Numbered from the stretch's first letter, positions 30,879 to 38,619 are shown. The stretch is DNA of 45,405 bases from Streptomyces hygroscopicus (GCF_026168105.1 NZ_LBMW01000057.1:1-45405), one strand, 5' to 3'. Numbers and translations are program-made. Notes: a model not told the origin generated them from the letters alone.

Positions 30879-31250
30879 TTAGGCGGCGCGCTGTTCCTCG
30901 GGGTAGGCGCAGGGCACGCACATACCGAGGGAGGTGGGGATGACGTATCCGGCGTCCTGTCGGCAGGCGGGACAGGTGCGGCGGGCGCGGTTCGCCTTGG
31001 CGAGTGCGGCCCACTTGCCCGGCGTCATCGGCCGGACGGGCTTGGCGCGGTCGACGCGGTAGAGGTAGGCGACCAGCGGGCCGCGCCGGTAGCGCGGGCG
31101 CATGATCTGCGCAGCGATGGACTGCGCACCGGGCCGTAAGCCACGGGCCCGTAACTGCCGTTTGGTGGCGAGTCCGTCGGGGGCGCAGCGCCACGGGTAG
31201 GTGGGCAGTCCGTGCCTCGCACCAGTCGGGTCGAAGCACTTGGCGTACAT
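30879..31250 (-). CDS. RRQRL-motif-type zinc-binding protein
   Basis: A 123-aa protein. The N-terminal half has TYPWRCAPDGLATKRQLRARGLRPG, close to the R-R-Q-R-L motif family found on actinobacterial mobile elements. The C-terminal half has RTCPACRQDAGYVIPTSLGMCVPC, a C-x-x-C ... C-x-x-C zinc ribbon. The start shares one base with the upstream stop (TGATG), indicating coupling with the DUF2637 gene. Function unknown; nucleic-acid binding is plausible. Confidence 0.8.
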   Translation of the reverse strand: MYAKCFDPTGARHGLPTYPWRCAPDGLATKRQLRARGLRPGAQSIAAQIMRPRYRRGPLVAYLYRVDRAKPVRPMTPGKWAALAKANRARRTCPACRQDAGYVIPTSLGMCVPCAYPEEQRAA

Positions 31251-32248
31251 CAGGCAGCCTCAGCCGTCGTGCCGTCGCTCTCCGGGGTGTCCACGGGGTG
31301 CAACGGGCGGCCGTCGGCACGCTCACCCTTCAGGGTGTCGCGCAGCTTGCGGGCGTTGGCCTGCGACACGTGCAGCGTGGTGCGGAGGCGGTCCGCGGTC
31401 AGCTCAGCCTCAGTCCACTCCGCGGTCGCCGTGCGCGCCTCGGTCAGCGCGTCCTCGAAGGTGCGCTGAGCTTTGCCCTTGGCCGTGGCGGTGGCGCGCC
31501 GACGCGGACGCGGCTTGGGCTCAGCCGGGGGTGCCGGCGGATTCTCCACCGGGGGTAGCGCGGGCGTCTCCTCGGTGGCGGGGGCGAGTTCGCCCATGCG
31601 CAGCATCACGCGCTCGCGCCGCGGGGTCTGCGAGCGCCACTTGCGGCCGTAGCGCTCGCGAAGGTCGGCGCGGGTCAACTGCCGTTCCTTCTCCCGTGTC
31701 AGCGCTTCGGAGTAGGAGGTGACCTCCCACAACGTCATGCGACGCCACAGCGCGAAGGTGGAGGGGAAGGCGAGCAGCCAGCGAGAGAACCGGATCTTCT
31801 CCATGCGGCGACCGGTGGCGGCGCCGATCCGCACGGCGTAGATGTGCGCGCCGATCTCGGAGAACACCACCCAGAGCAGCGGCATCGTGCCGTGCGCCAC
31901 CTTGGCCGACAGGGAGTGTCCGGCCGCGATGTTCAGCCCGCACGTGATCAGAGTGAGCGCCCAGGGCACGAACCGCACCCATGCGAGCGCCATATCCATG
32001 CGGATCAACAGCAGGTTGGCCACGGTGAACACGGGAATGGCCACGTCGATCCCGACCGGCAGCATCCATGGCTCGCCGAAGCCCCAGCGGGCCGCGGCGG
32101 TCGACACGGCGTCGAACGAGGAGATCAGGCCGAGTGCGCCGACTCCGGCCGCGGCAGCGGCGCCGATTCCGGCAAGGCCCATCTCCGGATTCGTCAGCGG
32201 CGGCACCGCCGGACGTACGGCGGTCTGTGTCGTCTCGGCGGTGGTCAT
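31250..32248 (-). CDS. DUF2637 membrane protein of the AICE transfer operon
   Basis: A 332-aa protein with four membrane helices in the first 160 residues (IGAAAAAGVGALGLISSFDAVS, LPVGIDVAIPVFTVANLLLI, FVPWALTLITCGLNIAAG, MPLLWVVFSEIGAHIYAV), then a basic region, a Pro-rich linker and a C-terminal helix-turn-helix-like segment (LTADRLRTTLHVSQANARKLRDTL). DUF2637 proteins with a C-terminal HTH are typical of Streptomyces AICEs. They are thought to work in conjugation, perhaps linking DNA to the membrane. Overlaps the upstream 97-aa gene by ATGA and the downstream zinc-protein gene by one base. Confidence 0.85.
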   Translation of the reverse strand: MTTAETTQTAVRPAVPPLTNPEMGLAGIGAAAAAGVGALGLISSFDAVSTAAARWGFGEPWMLPVGIDVAIPVFTVANLLLIRMDMALAWVRFVPWALTLITCGLNIAAGHSLSAKVAHGTMPLLWVVFSEIGAHIYAVRIGAATGRRMEKIRFSRWLLAFPSTFALWRRMTLWEVTSYSEALTREKERQLTRADLRERYGRKWRSQTPRRERVMLRMGELAPATEETPALPPVENPPAPPAEPKPRPRRRATATAKGKAQRTFEDALTEARTATAEWTEAELTADRLRTTLHVSQANARKLRDTLKGERADGRPLHPVDTPESDGTTAEAA

Positions 32249-32538
32249 GCCGCCGCTCCCTTCCGGGAGGGCCGACGGCGCCCAACCGGGCGGGCCAGCG
32301 GTACCACGTTGAACAGCTCTGGGGCGTGCGCCTCGATCACCTCGGCAGCGATGCGGGCCACGTCGTCCGGGAGCTCCGGGTTGTCGGCGAGGATGTCGCG
32401 CGCGGCGTCCAACCGGGCCGCGCGCTCTTCCTCGGTCTCGCCCTCCTCCTCAAGCCACAGCTCAGGCGGGGTTCCAAGGGCCAGTTCGATGAAGTCGTTG
32501 ACGGAGACGGCCTGATGGCCGCCGATGTACGTGCGCAT
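32245..32538 (-). CDS. Small acidic hypothetical protein
   Basis: A 97-aa protein (MRTYIGGHQAVSVNDFIELALGTPPELWLEEEGETEEERAARLDAARDILADNPEL...) with a Glu-rich helical middle and a basic tail RPVGRRRPSRKG. The ATGA overlap at 32245-32248 couples it to the DUF2637 gene, and GGAGCTCC lies before its ATG. Unknown function, typical small operon-leading gene of these elements. Confidence 0.7.
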   Translation of the reverse strand: MRTYIGGHQAVSVNDFIELALGTPPELWLEEEGETEEERAARLDAARDILADNPELPDDVARIAAEVIEAHAPELFNVVPLARPVGRRRPSRKGAAA

Positions 32539-32696
32539 GGGAGCTCCTGAGTCGGAGGGACTGGAAGCCGGAGCAGCCGCAGGCGTGTGGTGAGACGGCG
32601 ACTGTTCCGGAAGCCCCTGCCGCGGACTGCGGCGGGGAAGTGCCCTGGGCCGGATTCGATCCGGTGCCCTCGCGGCGGGATGCCGGGGCGGTGGTG

Positions 32697-32870
32697 CTAG
32701 CGGCCGTTGACTTCGCGGATCTTGACGTTCTCGGCGTATCCGTCACGGAGGCGGACAAGTGCGAAGTAACTACCGCCGACATCCGTGATCCGGTGCGGCT
32801 CGCCCTTGTACTGGATCTCCGTGCCGACCTGGTCGACGTTCGGGTGACGACGGTTGGTGATCCGACGCAT
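32697..32870 (-). CDS. Small beta-rich hypothetical protein, first gene of the leftward operon
   Basis: A 57-aa protein MRRITNRRHPNVDQVGTEIQYKGEPHRITDVGGSYFALVRLRDGYAENVKIREVNGR, with strand-like pattern and no known domain. ATG 32870 has AGGAGA 5 nt upstream. It is separated by 158 bp from the next gene, a stretch in which I see no gene. It sits directly downstream of the control region and is likely expressed with the transfer genes. Confidence 0.6.
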   Translation of the reverse strand: MRRITNRRHPNVDQVGTEIQYKGEPHRITDVGGSYFALVRLRDGYAENVKIREVNGR

Positions 32871-33285
32871 GGCTTCTCCTGGGAAGTGAAGGGGGTTCCG
32901 GCTCCCCTTAGCCCCGCTCGTACGAGACGAGCGGAGGAGGCAACCGGCCGCAGCGCCGCAGCGCCGCGGAGAGGTCGAAGGGTGCGCGGGTCGTGCTCCG
33001 CGCGGGCCGCCTTCTTGTCGCTGAGGACAGGCGGTAGATCCTCGGTCCACTATTGAGTTCTCAAGGTGCGATCGGTGCGGGGCCCGCGGCGCGCGGCAGA
33101 TGCCGCCTTCCGACTGCCGCAAGCGGCAGCCATACGGGCAATCCCGAGCCATTCGTGCAGCTCAAGCGCCTGTCACCCCAAGGTTCGGAGCGACCGCTTG
33201 CTGACTAGCTTGCACTAGTCTGCTGTGGTTCACAACCCTTGTGCAGTGATGCGCTCTAGTTCGCTGTGGTGGGTAAGCTCAGAGC
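32871..33285. promoter_or_regulatory. Divergent control region of the AICE
   Basis: A 415-bp gap between the leftward operon and the rightward GntR gene. It contains hairpin CCGCTCGT-ACGAG-ACGAGCGG (32914-32934) in the leftward leader, the element TTGAGAACTCAA read leftward at 33064-33053, which resembles streptomycete rRNA leader sequences, and the inverted/direct repeats at 33203-33270. No ORF is convincing. Confidence 0.55.
33203..33270. promoter_or_regulatory. Candidate GntR (KorSA-like) operators
   Basis: GACTAG-CTTGCA-CTAGTC (33203-33220) is a 6-bp-arm inverted repeat. CTAGTCTGCTGTGGT (33215-33229) is repeated as CTAGTTCGCTGTGGT (33256-33270), 41 bp apart and ending 15 bp before the regulator ATG. 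CTAG-centred repeats are usual for GntR proteins; autoregulation is inferred. Confidence 0.5.
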
Positions 33286-33621
33286 ATGACTGTCACAGGA
33301 GGGCCGAAGCCGAAAGCGGTGCAGGTCGCGGACGCGCTACGCGACGACATCAAGAAAATGAAGCCGGGGGACAAGCTCCCGTCGCAGCGAGAGCTGATGG
33401 ACCGCTTCGGATTCGCGAGCCAGACCATCCAAAACGGATTGGCCGCACTCCGAGCCGAAGGGCTCATCGTCTCGGCCGGGAACCTCGGTAACTTCGTCGG
33501 AGACGGGTCGGCCCCCACCGGCGACGTACGCGACGACATCAAGGAAATCCGCTCCCAGATTCAGGCGTTGGTTGAACGGGTCGCAGCGCTCGAAGGACGC
33601 TCCGCCCCGGGTGGTGCGTGA
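33286..33621 (+). CDS. Short GntR-family transcriptional regulator (KorSA-like)
   Basis: A 111-aa protein. The GntR winged helix spans about 9-72 (VQVADALRDDIKKMKPGDKLPSQRELMDRFGFASQTIQNGLAALRAEGLIV). A 30-residue coiled coil (IKEIRSQIQALVERVAALEGR) takes the place of an effector domain. Such minimal GntR proteins are the KorSA-type repressors that keep AICE transfer and replication genes silent. It faces the leftward operon across the control region. CTAG-type repeats lie just upstream of its start, consistent with autoregulation. It is not obviously coupled to a downstream gene. Confidence 0.9.
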   Translation: MTVTGGPKPKAVQVADALRDDIKKMKPGDKLPSQRELMDRFGFASQTIQNGLAALRAEGLIVSAGNLGNFVGDGSAPTGDVRDDIKEIRSQIQALVERVAALEGRSAPGGA

Positions 33622-33779
33622 TCGGCAACCAGCATGCAAGGAACGGGAGTTGTGAGGTAAGTGACAGCCAGGGGACGGCGAAGCGGAGGTAGGGACATGT
33701 CCAGTGACACCCCCCTGTCCCCTTCCCTGTCCCCCTGGCATGCGGGTGAGACTCGGAGTAGGCACTCAGAGGAGGGCAC

Positions 33780-35027
33780 ATGACCGACGACAGGCCCGCA
33801 TGGGCGCGGCGCATCGCTGCCGAACGAGCGGCCCGTGACTGGTCGCAGCGTGACGCGGTAAGGGCGCTGCGGGCGCACGCTCCCACGGAGTTGCCCGCGG
33901 AAGACAGCATGATTCGCCAGTGGAAGCGCTGGGAGTCAGGCCAGATGCCGAACGACTTCTACCAACCGATCATCGCTGCCCTCTTCGGCACCGTGACACA
34001 CGCGCTCTTCCCGGCGCCCTCACGGCGGGACGGAGACAGGGAGATCCTGGCAGCGTCCGGTATGGAGACGCTGGAGATCGTGAGCCGTCTCAACCGGTCC
34101 GACGTCGACAACGCCACGCTTGATGCCCTACGGATCACGGCGGATCGGCTCGCCTCGGAGTACCCGTTCATGCCGAGCGAACAGCTCCTCATCGAGGGGC
34201 GGCAGTGGCTTCGCCGTGTCGTCGAGCTTCACACGAAGAGCCTCACGCTCGCGCAGCACCGCGAGGTTCTCGCCCTTTCCGGCTGGCTTGCGCTACTGGT
34301 TGGCTGTGTCGAGTACGACACGGGCGCCCGCCACGCGGCCGAGTCGACGCGACAGGCCGCGCTCTCGCTCGCGACCGAGGCTGACCATGCGGAGGTCGCC
34401 GGGTGGGCGCACGAGATGCGGGCGTGGTTCGCTCTCACGACCGGCGACTATCGAGGTGTCATCGCAGCGGCGCGGGCCGGAGCCGAGACGGCGCAGCACC
34501 ACGGCGTGGCCGTGCAGCTCGCAGCCCAGGAGGCCAAGGCGTGGGCGCGGATCGGGGACCGCCGGCAAGTCGAGGTGGCCTTGGACAAGGGGCGGCGGTT
34601 GCTCGAAGGGATGCCGTACCCCGAGAACCTGGACAACCACTTCGTGGTGGACCCAGCCAAGTTCGACTTCTACGCGATGGACTGCTACCGCCTGGTCGGC
34701 GAAGACAAGCTTGCGCGCACGCTCGCCGAAGAGGTACTGAGGGCGGGAACGGACTTCGACGGCACCGAACGTTCGCCGATGCGTAACGCGGAGGCGCGCG
34801 TCACACTCGGCGTCACGGCGGCACGTGAGGGTGATTTGGAGCTGGCACTCACGATGGGGGCCCGTGCCCTTGAAGGCGACCGTCAGTCGGTGCCGTCGCT
34901 CATCATGACCAGCCGTGAATTGGCTGCCGAGATGAAGCGCCGGTACGCGTCGGAACCAGCGGCACAGGACTATCTCGCCCGCCTGCACACCCTTGGCCAG
35001 GAGAAGCCCGGATTCCTGCCGCAGTAA
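33780..35027 (+). CDS. XRE-like regulator with TPR-type helical repeats
   Basis: A 415-aa protein. A divergent Cro/C1-type helix-turn-helix is at about 8-65 (WARRIAAERAARDWSQRDAVRAL...MIRQWKRWESG). After it come helical repeats with TPR character to the end (ALSGWLALLVGCVEYDTG, AAQEAKAWARIGDRRQVEVALDKG, RVTLGVTAAREGDLELALTMGARAL). This architecture is abundant in Streptomyces and on its mobile elements; ligands are generally unknown. ATG 33780 follows GAGGAGGG. A perfect palindrome GGACATGTCC (33693-33702) and CTGTCCCC direct repeats near 33715-33735 in the 158-bp upstream gap may be operator sites. Confidence 0.82.
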   Translation: MTDDRPAWARRIAAERAARDWSQRDAVRALRAHAPTELPAEDSMIRQWKRWESGQMPNDFYQPIIAALFGTVTHALFPAPSRRDGDREILAASGMETLEIVSRLNRSDVDNATLDALRITADRLASEYPFMPSEQLLIEGRQWLRRVVELHTKSLTLAQHREVLALSGWLALLVGCVEYDTGARHAAESTRQAALSLATEADHAEVAGWAHEMRAWFALTTGDYRGVIAAARAGAETAQHHGVAVQLAAQEAKAWARIGDRRQVEVALDKGRRLLEGMPYPENLDNHFVVDPAKFDFYAMDCYRLVGEDKLARTLAEEVLRAGTDFDGTERSPMRNAEARVTLGVTAAREGDLELALTMGARALEGDRQSVPSLIMTSRELAAEMKRRYASEPAAQDYLARLHTLGQEKPGFLPQ

Positions 35028-35189
35028 CAAGACGTAGCCCACGGTACCGGCGCCTTACGGGGGGAACGCATCGGAGCACGCCCACGCTCCTGGGGCCCGT
35101 GCAAATTGACGAAAGCACCAACTCAACACGCGGTGCGGAAGTATTCTCAGAACCTCTTGTAAGTCTCCCACGAGCAAGGAGGCCCCCGC

Positions 35190-36323
35190 ATGCCCCTGCC
35201 CAGCGCTCGGCCATACACTAACTGGCTGCTTCTTCCTCCCTACGACCCGAGCAAGGGATGTCATTTCTGGTCGGAGTCTGCAAGTTTTCCATTGCTGCTG
35301 GAAAACTTGCGACGCCACGCTGAAATCAAGACGGTAGGGAGATCAAGGTTTCCCGGGCCACTAAACAAAAAGAACGCACTCTGGAAGGAGTACCGGAACT
35401 TCCTCCGTCAAGCCCTGAGCAACTTTGAGGCGGCGATCACTGTACCAAACAGATCGGCATGCCTTCTCTATTATTACGCGATGCTGAACTTCGCCAAGGC
35501 AGAGCTACTGAGTACCATTCCGGGCAACATCACTGGCAAGTTCGTTGGACATGGACTTAGCTTTAGCCCAAGTCGCGCGAAGTCAGTAGCAGGCGACGTC
35601 CTAACGGTGAAGGATGGAGTGTTTCCCTGGCTCTATGAAGCGCGCACCGGGCACAAGATCGCCATTGGAACTAGAATTTCGGTTAAGCGACTTCTTGCCC
35701 AGATCCCAGAAATCGCCACACAGATCTCCGATGCCAAACTGGGGGAATGTCAAGTCGCGTCTGTTCATCACATGATCGCTATGGACGCGGACAAGAGTTG
35801 GACTGTACTACTGATGGACGGTACCGTCACCGGAACCGGCCGAACAGAGAAGTTTCTGCTCAAGCACTTTCGAGAGGTTGAGGTCCCCCCAAACTGGCGC
35901 GACCACTTCGCCATGAGTAGACGAAGGCTCAACAAAGTGACGTTGTTTGAATCAATCGCCACATGTCCGAAATCAGCTTCAGGGAACCTTGACATTGACG
36001 GCACTTTCGGGCTCACGTACAAGATCCGCGAGATTCTCGGAATGCGCACTTCGGAGCACATGGACGCTTTCATCTGCCCTAGCCTCTACAAGAGCAAAAT
36101 GCTGTCCATGCCAGCATCTCTCGCCCGGTACGCGATTACCTATTACGCATCTTCACTGGTCAGGTACAAGCCGTCAGTCTTCGACTTGCAGATTTCACCA
36201 GAACAAGCGTATATGTTTGACGCCATCGCTAGGGAATGCGCACTCCCTATGCTTATAGACACGCTAGCTGGGCTGGAGGGGGAAGATCAGTTCTTCTTCG
36301 CCGCTGGGGCGTTCCGCAACTAA
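35190..36323 (+). CDS. YaaC-family protein (AICE cargo)
   Basis: A 377-aa protein with the YaaC hallmarks: LLYYYAMLNFAKAELL near residue 92, GHGLSF, and a late YYASSLVRYKPSVFD. The biochemical function of YaaC is unknown. The DNA is visibly less GC-rich than its neighbours and uses many A/T-ending codons, suggesting recent transfer from a lower-GC host. Start ATG 35190 has AAGGAGG at 35177-35183. It converges with the 413-aa gene (12-bp gap). Because YaaC-like genes occur in variable accessory regions, a defence-related role is possible but unproven. Confidence 0.75.
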   Translation: MPLPSARPYTNWLLLPPYDPSKGCHFWSESASFPLLLENLRRHAEIKTVGRSRFPGPLNKKNALWKEYRNFLRQALSNFEAAITVPNRSACLLYYYAMLNFAKAELLSTIPGNITGKFVGHGLSFSPSRAKSVAGDVLTVKDGVFPWLYEARTGHKIAIGTRISVKRLLAQIPEIATQISDAKLGECQVASVHHMIAMDADKSWTVLLMDGTVTGTGRTEKFLLKHFREVEVPPNWRDHFAMSRRRLNKVTLFESIATCPKSASGNLDIDGTFGLTYKIREILGMRTSEHMDAFICPSLYKSKMLSMPASLARYAITYYASSLVRYKPSVFDLQISPEQAYMFDAIARECALPMLIDTLAGLEGEDQFFFAAGAFRN

Positions 36324-36334
36324 AGCTGCTCAGC

Positions 36335-37576
36335 TCAGTTGGGGGTATTGCCACCACGCTCAAATAGATCCAGTTGCCCGTCTGACAGGTCTATGCCTTT
36401 AGGCGTCGGCCGGGCCCCATAGTCCGCAATGGACCCCATAGTCTGAATCACTGTGGCGTGGTAAAGCCAGCTCAGATTGCCTTCTTTTTCGAGAGTTCCG
36501 CTAACCTGAAGTGCAAGCTCTTCCTCGTGAGCACGAATGGCTTCATGATAGTCCTCTTCATCCCTGAGTCGGACGCGCACTTTATGCGGGGAGCCAGGAA
36601 GAAGAGATTCGATCCCGAAAACGCCAGGGCTACCTACATTCTTCTTGGTCAGCAAGTGGACCCTACCGACCATAGTAACGACCTGGGTGCCCTGATCCTC
36701 GGCGAGTTTGACGGCAGCCCTACTTAACGGCTCCACGTCATCACTGGTGAATTCGAAATGTGAAGACAACGAAGAAGGAGCTGGAGCGCTGGAGTCCCAC
36801 TCGATCGAGATATCAGCAGCGTCTGCATGGCTGGCCATACCCAGAACCGCGTTGGTCATCTCATAGGAGACTCCGCGACTCACGCCGTCCTCAAAACCAG
36901 ATAGAGAGCTACTGGTGTGGTAGTGCTCTAACGCTTCAACGGTGGCTTCGAGGGCCTTAACCACTGCTTGATTTACTGCACGGACGGACGCTGCACCGAC
37001 TTCTGGAATAATTGCTGCACTGCCTTCGCTACCGGATCGGAGCGACACGTAGCCGTTTGGCGGAGCGTAAGCCGTCACGATATAGCTACCCGGAGCCGTC
37101 TGCCCCATCAGTACTTGGTCCAGGTACCTTCCAGCAAATCGGCCATTACGATTCACGAAGTGACGCCCCGGACTGACATAGGACTTGGCGCCCGCGATCA
37201 GCGTTTTCCTCGCCGACTCAATTAGTGCCTCCCCGCTTCGCCATTCAATGAGCCCGCTCGGCGCCGAAGATTCCTTACGAAACCGAAATTCGTCGGAAGC
37301 TTCGACGGCGAGGCGTGGGTAGATTGAGCGCGCCCACAGCTCGCGATCTTGCGAGATCTGCAACAAGGCCGCGTGCAACAGTTCCGAGAACTCGGGGGCG
37401 GAGTTATCTAGGGGAATGACGAGGCTCGACTTCCCGAGACCCGATGAGCTTCCCCCTGGCGGAAGGAAACGTTTGTAGAGTCCCCGACGTCCGCCCACCT
37501 GTTGCCAGCCAGCTTCTGTCAGCAGCACTCCTAGACGGTCAGGATCGACGTGAGCGGGGATCGTGACGTTATTCAT
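36335..37576 (-). CDS. Uncharacterised 413-aa protein paired with a DUF4365 gene
   Basis: Starts MNNVTIPAHVDPDRLGVLLTEAGW. ATG 37576 is preferred over an upstream in-frame TTG because GGGTGAG lies 7 nt before it and it overlaps the upstream stop by 8 nt. The N-terminal 90 residues form a compact unit (GWQQVGGRRGLYKRF...LVIPLDNSAPEFSELLHAAL). The middle contains a long helix (AVNQAVVKALEATVEALEHYHTS). Residues about 300-395 look like a beta-barrel (VVTMVGRVHLLTKKN, HKVRVRLRDEEDYHEAIRAHEEELALQVSGTLEKEGN). No catalytic motif is evident. Coupling to the nuclease-like gene suggests a two-gene system; function unknown. Confidence 0.75.
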   Translation of the reverse strand: MNNVTIPAHVDPDRLGVLLTEAGWQQVGGRRGLYKRFLPPGGSSSGLGKSSLVIPLDNSAPEFSELLHAALLQISQDRELWARSIYPRLAVEASDEFRFRKESSAPSGLIEWRSGEALIESARKTLIAGAKSYVSPGRHFVNRNGRFAGRYLDQVLMGQTAPGSYIVTAYAPPNGYVSLRSGSEGSAAIIPEVGAASVRAVNQAVVKALEATVEALEHYHTSSSLSGFEDGVSRGVSYEMTNAVLGMASHADAADISIEWDSSAPAPSSLSSHFEFTSDDVEPLSRAAVKLAEDQGTQVVTMVGRVHLLTKKNVGSPGVFGIESLLPGSPHKVRVRLRDEEDYHEAIRAHEEELALQVSGTLEKEGNLSWLYHATVIQTMGSIADYGARPTPKGIDLSDGQLDLFERGGNTPN

Positions 37577-38150
37577 GCAGCGACTCACCCCGATCAATCC
37601 TGTCAAGAATCAAATTTAACGATTTGGCATCTAAAAGGTTCTTCGTTGGGATACGCACCGTGGGCTTCTGGACATGCGACGGAGCCTGCACTCCCTCCAG
37701 GTATGCCCAGTAGCAGCTTCGCCTAGTCAGCAGCCCATCGTGATTTGCCGTAGTCCAGTCGGCTTGCCGCGGCGACATCGTCATAACGATCAGGATGGCC
37801 TTGTTGTTCTTCCTCGGCTTCACCATGTGATCGAAGTACTTGCGCTTCGTGAACTGGTAGCTGAAGAAATCCTTGCTGCCATCCGGACACGTGGTCGTGG
37901 TGCTCTTGAGCTGGGCGAACACCATGGACTCTTCTTCAAGCCCTGAACGCGGAGGGCGAATCAACTGGACATCGGCGCCCCAGTAGTCCTTGTCCACCGT
38001 CTCCATCGTGCAGCCGGCCGTCGCCGCCACGCTCGCGACGTACCCCTCTTGGAGCTGCTCCATCATGCCGGTGAACGTCAGCGGGTCGACAGGTTCGATG
38101 TTGCTCCTGCGCGGCTCGCTCGCTCCTCCGGCATCGACTAACTCGACCAT
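37569..38150 (-). CDS. DUF4365 protein, predicted PD-(D/E)XK-type nuclease
   Basis: A 193-aa protein. Key residues are E35 in MMEQLQEGYVASVAATAG, D60 in YWGADVQLI and Q80-x-K82 in MVFAQLKSTT. This is the E...D...(E/Q)xK layout of PD-(D/E)XK nucleases as seen in DUF4365. CYWAYLEGVQAP near residue 150 is also family-like. ATG 38150 is chosen because a GAGGGGTGGGGG stretch precedes it; GTG 38165 is possible but has its purine stretch too close. The stop overlaps the following 413-aa gene by 8 nt. DUF4365 proteins are frequent in mobile-element cargo and restriction contexts. A DNA-targeting defence role is inference. Confidence 0.8.
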   Translation of the reverse strand: MVELVDAGGASEPRRSNIEPVDPLTFTGMMEQLQEGYVASVAATAGCTMETVDKDYWGADVQLIRPPRSGLEEESMVFAQLKSTTTTCPDGSKDFFSYQFTKRKYFDHMVKPRKNNKAILIVMTMSPRQADWTTANHDGLLTRRSCYWAYLEGVQAPSHVQKPTVRIPTKNLLDAKSLNLILDRIDRGESLHE

Positions 38151-38570
38151 AGGCAGTGCCCCCACCCCTCAGCCAACTTGACGAGGCTAGATCAACATGG
38201 CAACCGAGCGGAAGACGTTCGACGCGCACTGAGGTGGAGTGGGGGCTTCCGATTCAATGACGTTGCCGCGCTCAGTGATGCCTACGTTGGGGGCCAAACG
38301 GGGGGCCAAACAGAGCAGCCGTTGACGGATCGCCATGGACGCGCTGGGACGGTGAATGCCGTGAACGCGCAGACCAACAGCCATCGTTGCCACGCCAGAA
38401 GGGTGCGTGATCGCGTTCGGGGCGAAGAGGTCGTGGTCTCAACTGTGGTCTCAACGCCCGCCGGTTCCAGGGCGATCCGCAGGCGTCCACGGAAGTCCGG
38501 CAGTCCCTCTGACCAGGCGCGCGAGCCTCACGGCGGACGCCCGTGGACGCCTCTGGACCAAGATCGGACA
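38151..38570. other. Right arm of the element (attP arm region)
   Basis: 420 bp without a supported gene. It holds a GGGGGCCAAAC direct repeat (38289-38311), the GGTCTCAAC pair (38435-38455) and a 12-bp inverted repeat, AGGCGTCCACGG at 38481-38492 with CCGTGGACGCCT at 38541-38552. All are suitable as integrase or excisionase binding sites next to the recombination core. Confidence 0.6.
38435..38455 (+). promoter_or_regulatory. Candidate integrase arm-type sites, right arm
   Basis: GGTCTCAAC at 38435-38443 and 38447-38455, 12 bp apart, each preceded by GT. Same orientation and spacing as the GGTCTCAGTT pair on the left arm. Confidence 0.5.
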
Positions 38571-38617
38571 ACTCGTAATGCGTAGGTCTCGGGTTCGAAT
38601 CCCGAAGGCGGCTCCAC
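38571..38617 (+). repeat. attR: attR, 47-bp direct repeat
   Basis: A perfect copy of the tRNA-Thr 3' part (21798-21844), including T arm, acceptor 3' strand and CCA. It lacks the 5' half and is not a functional tRNA. Confidence 0.95.
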
Positions 38618-38619
38618 CG

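Larger units (their letters stand above)
21798..38617. mobile_element. Integrated actinomycete integrative and conjugative element (AICE), tRNA-Thr specific
   Basis: Bounded by 47-bp perfect direct repeats covering the tRNA-Thr 3' half. The excised circle would be 16,773 bp. It contains the diagnostic AICE modules: tyrosine integrase and excisionase next to attL, a prim-pol plus DUF3631 ATPase replication pair, a single FtsK/TraB-type translocase instead of a type IV secretion system, DUF2637 and small spread-type membrane proteins, and a GntR (KorSA-like) regulator. No transposase is present. The right end holds XRE, YaaC-family and DUF4365 cargo. Confidence 0.95.

Noticed and set aside
32640..32700. 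tRNA-like T-arm on the minus strand (GCCGG-ATTCGAT-CCGGT)
   Set aside because: A 7-nt loop resembling a T loop is present but no matching acceptor, D or anticodon arms can be folded; probably a chance hairpin or old tRNA remnant.
38571..38617. Second tRNA-Thr gene
   Set aside because: Only the 3' half is present; it is attR, created by integration.
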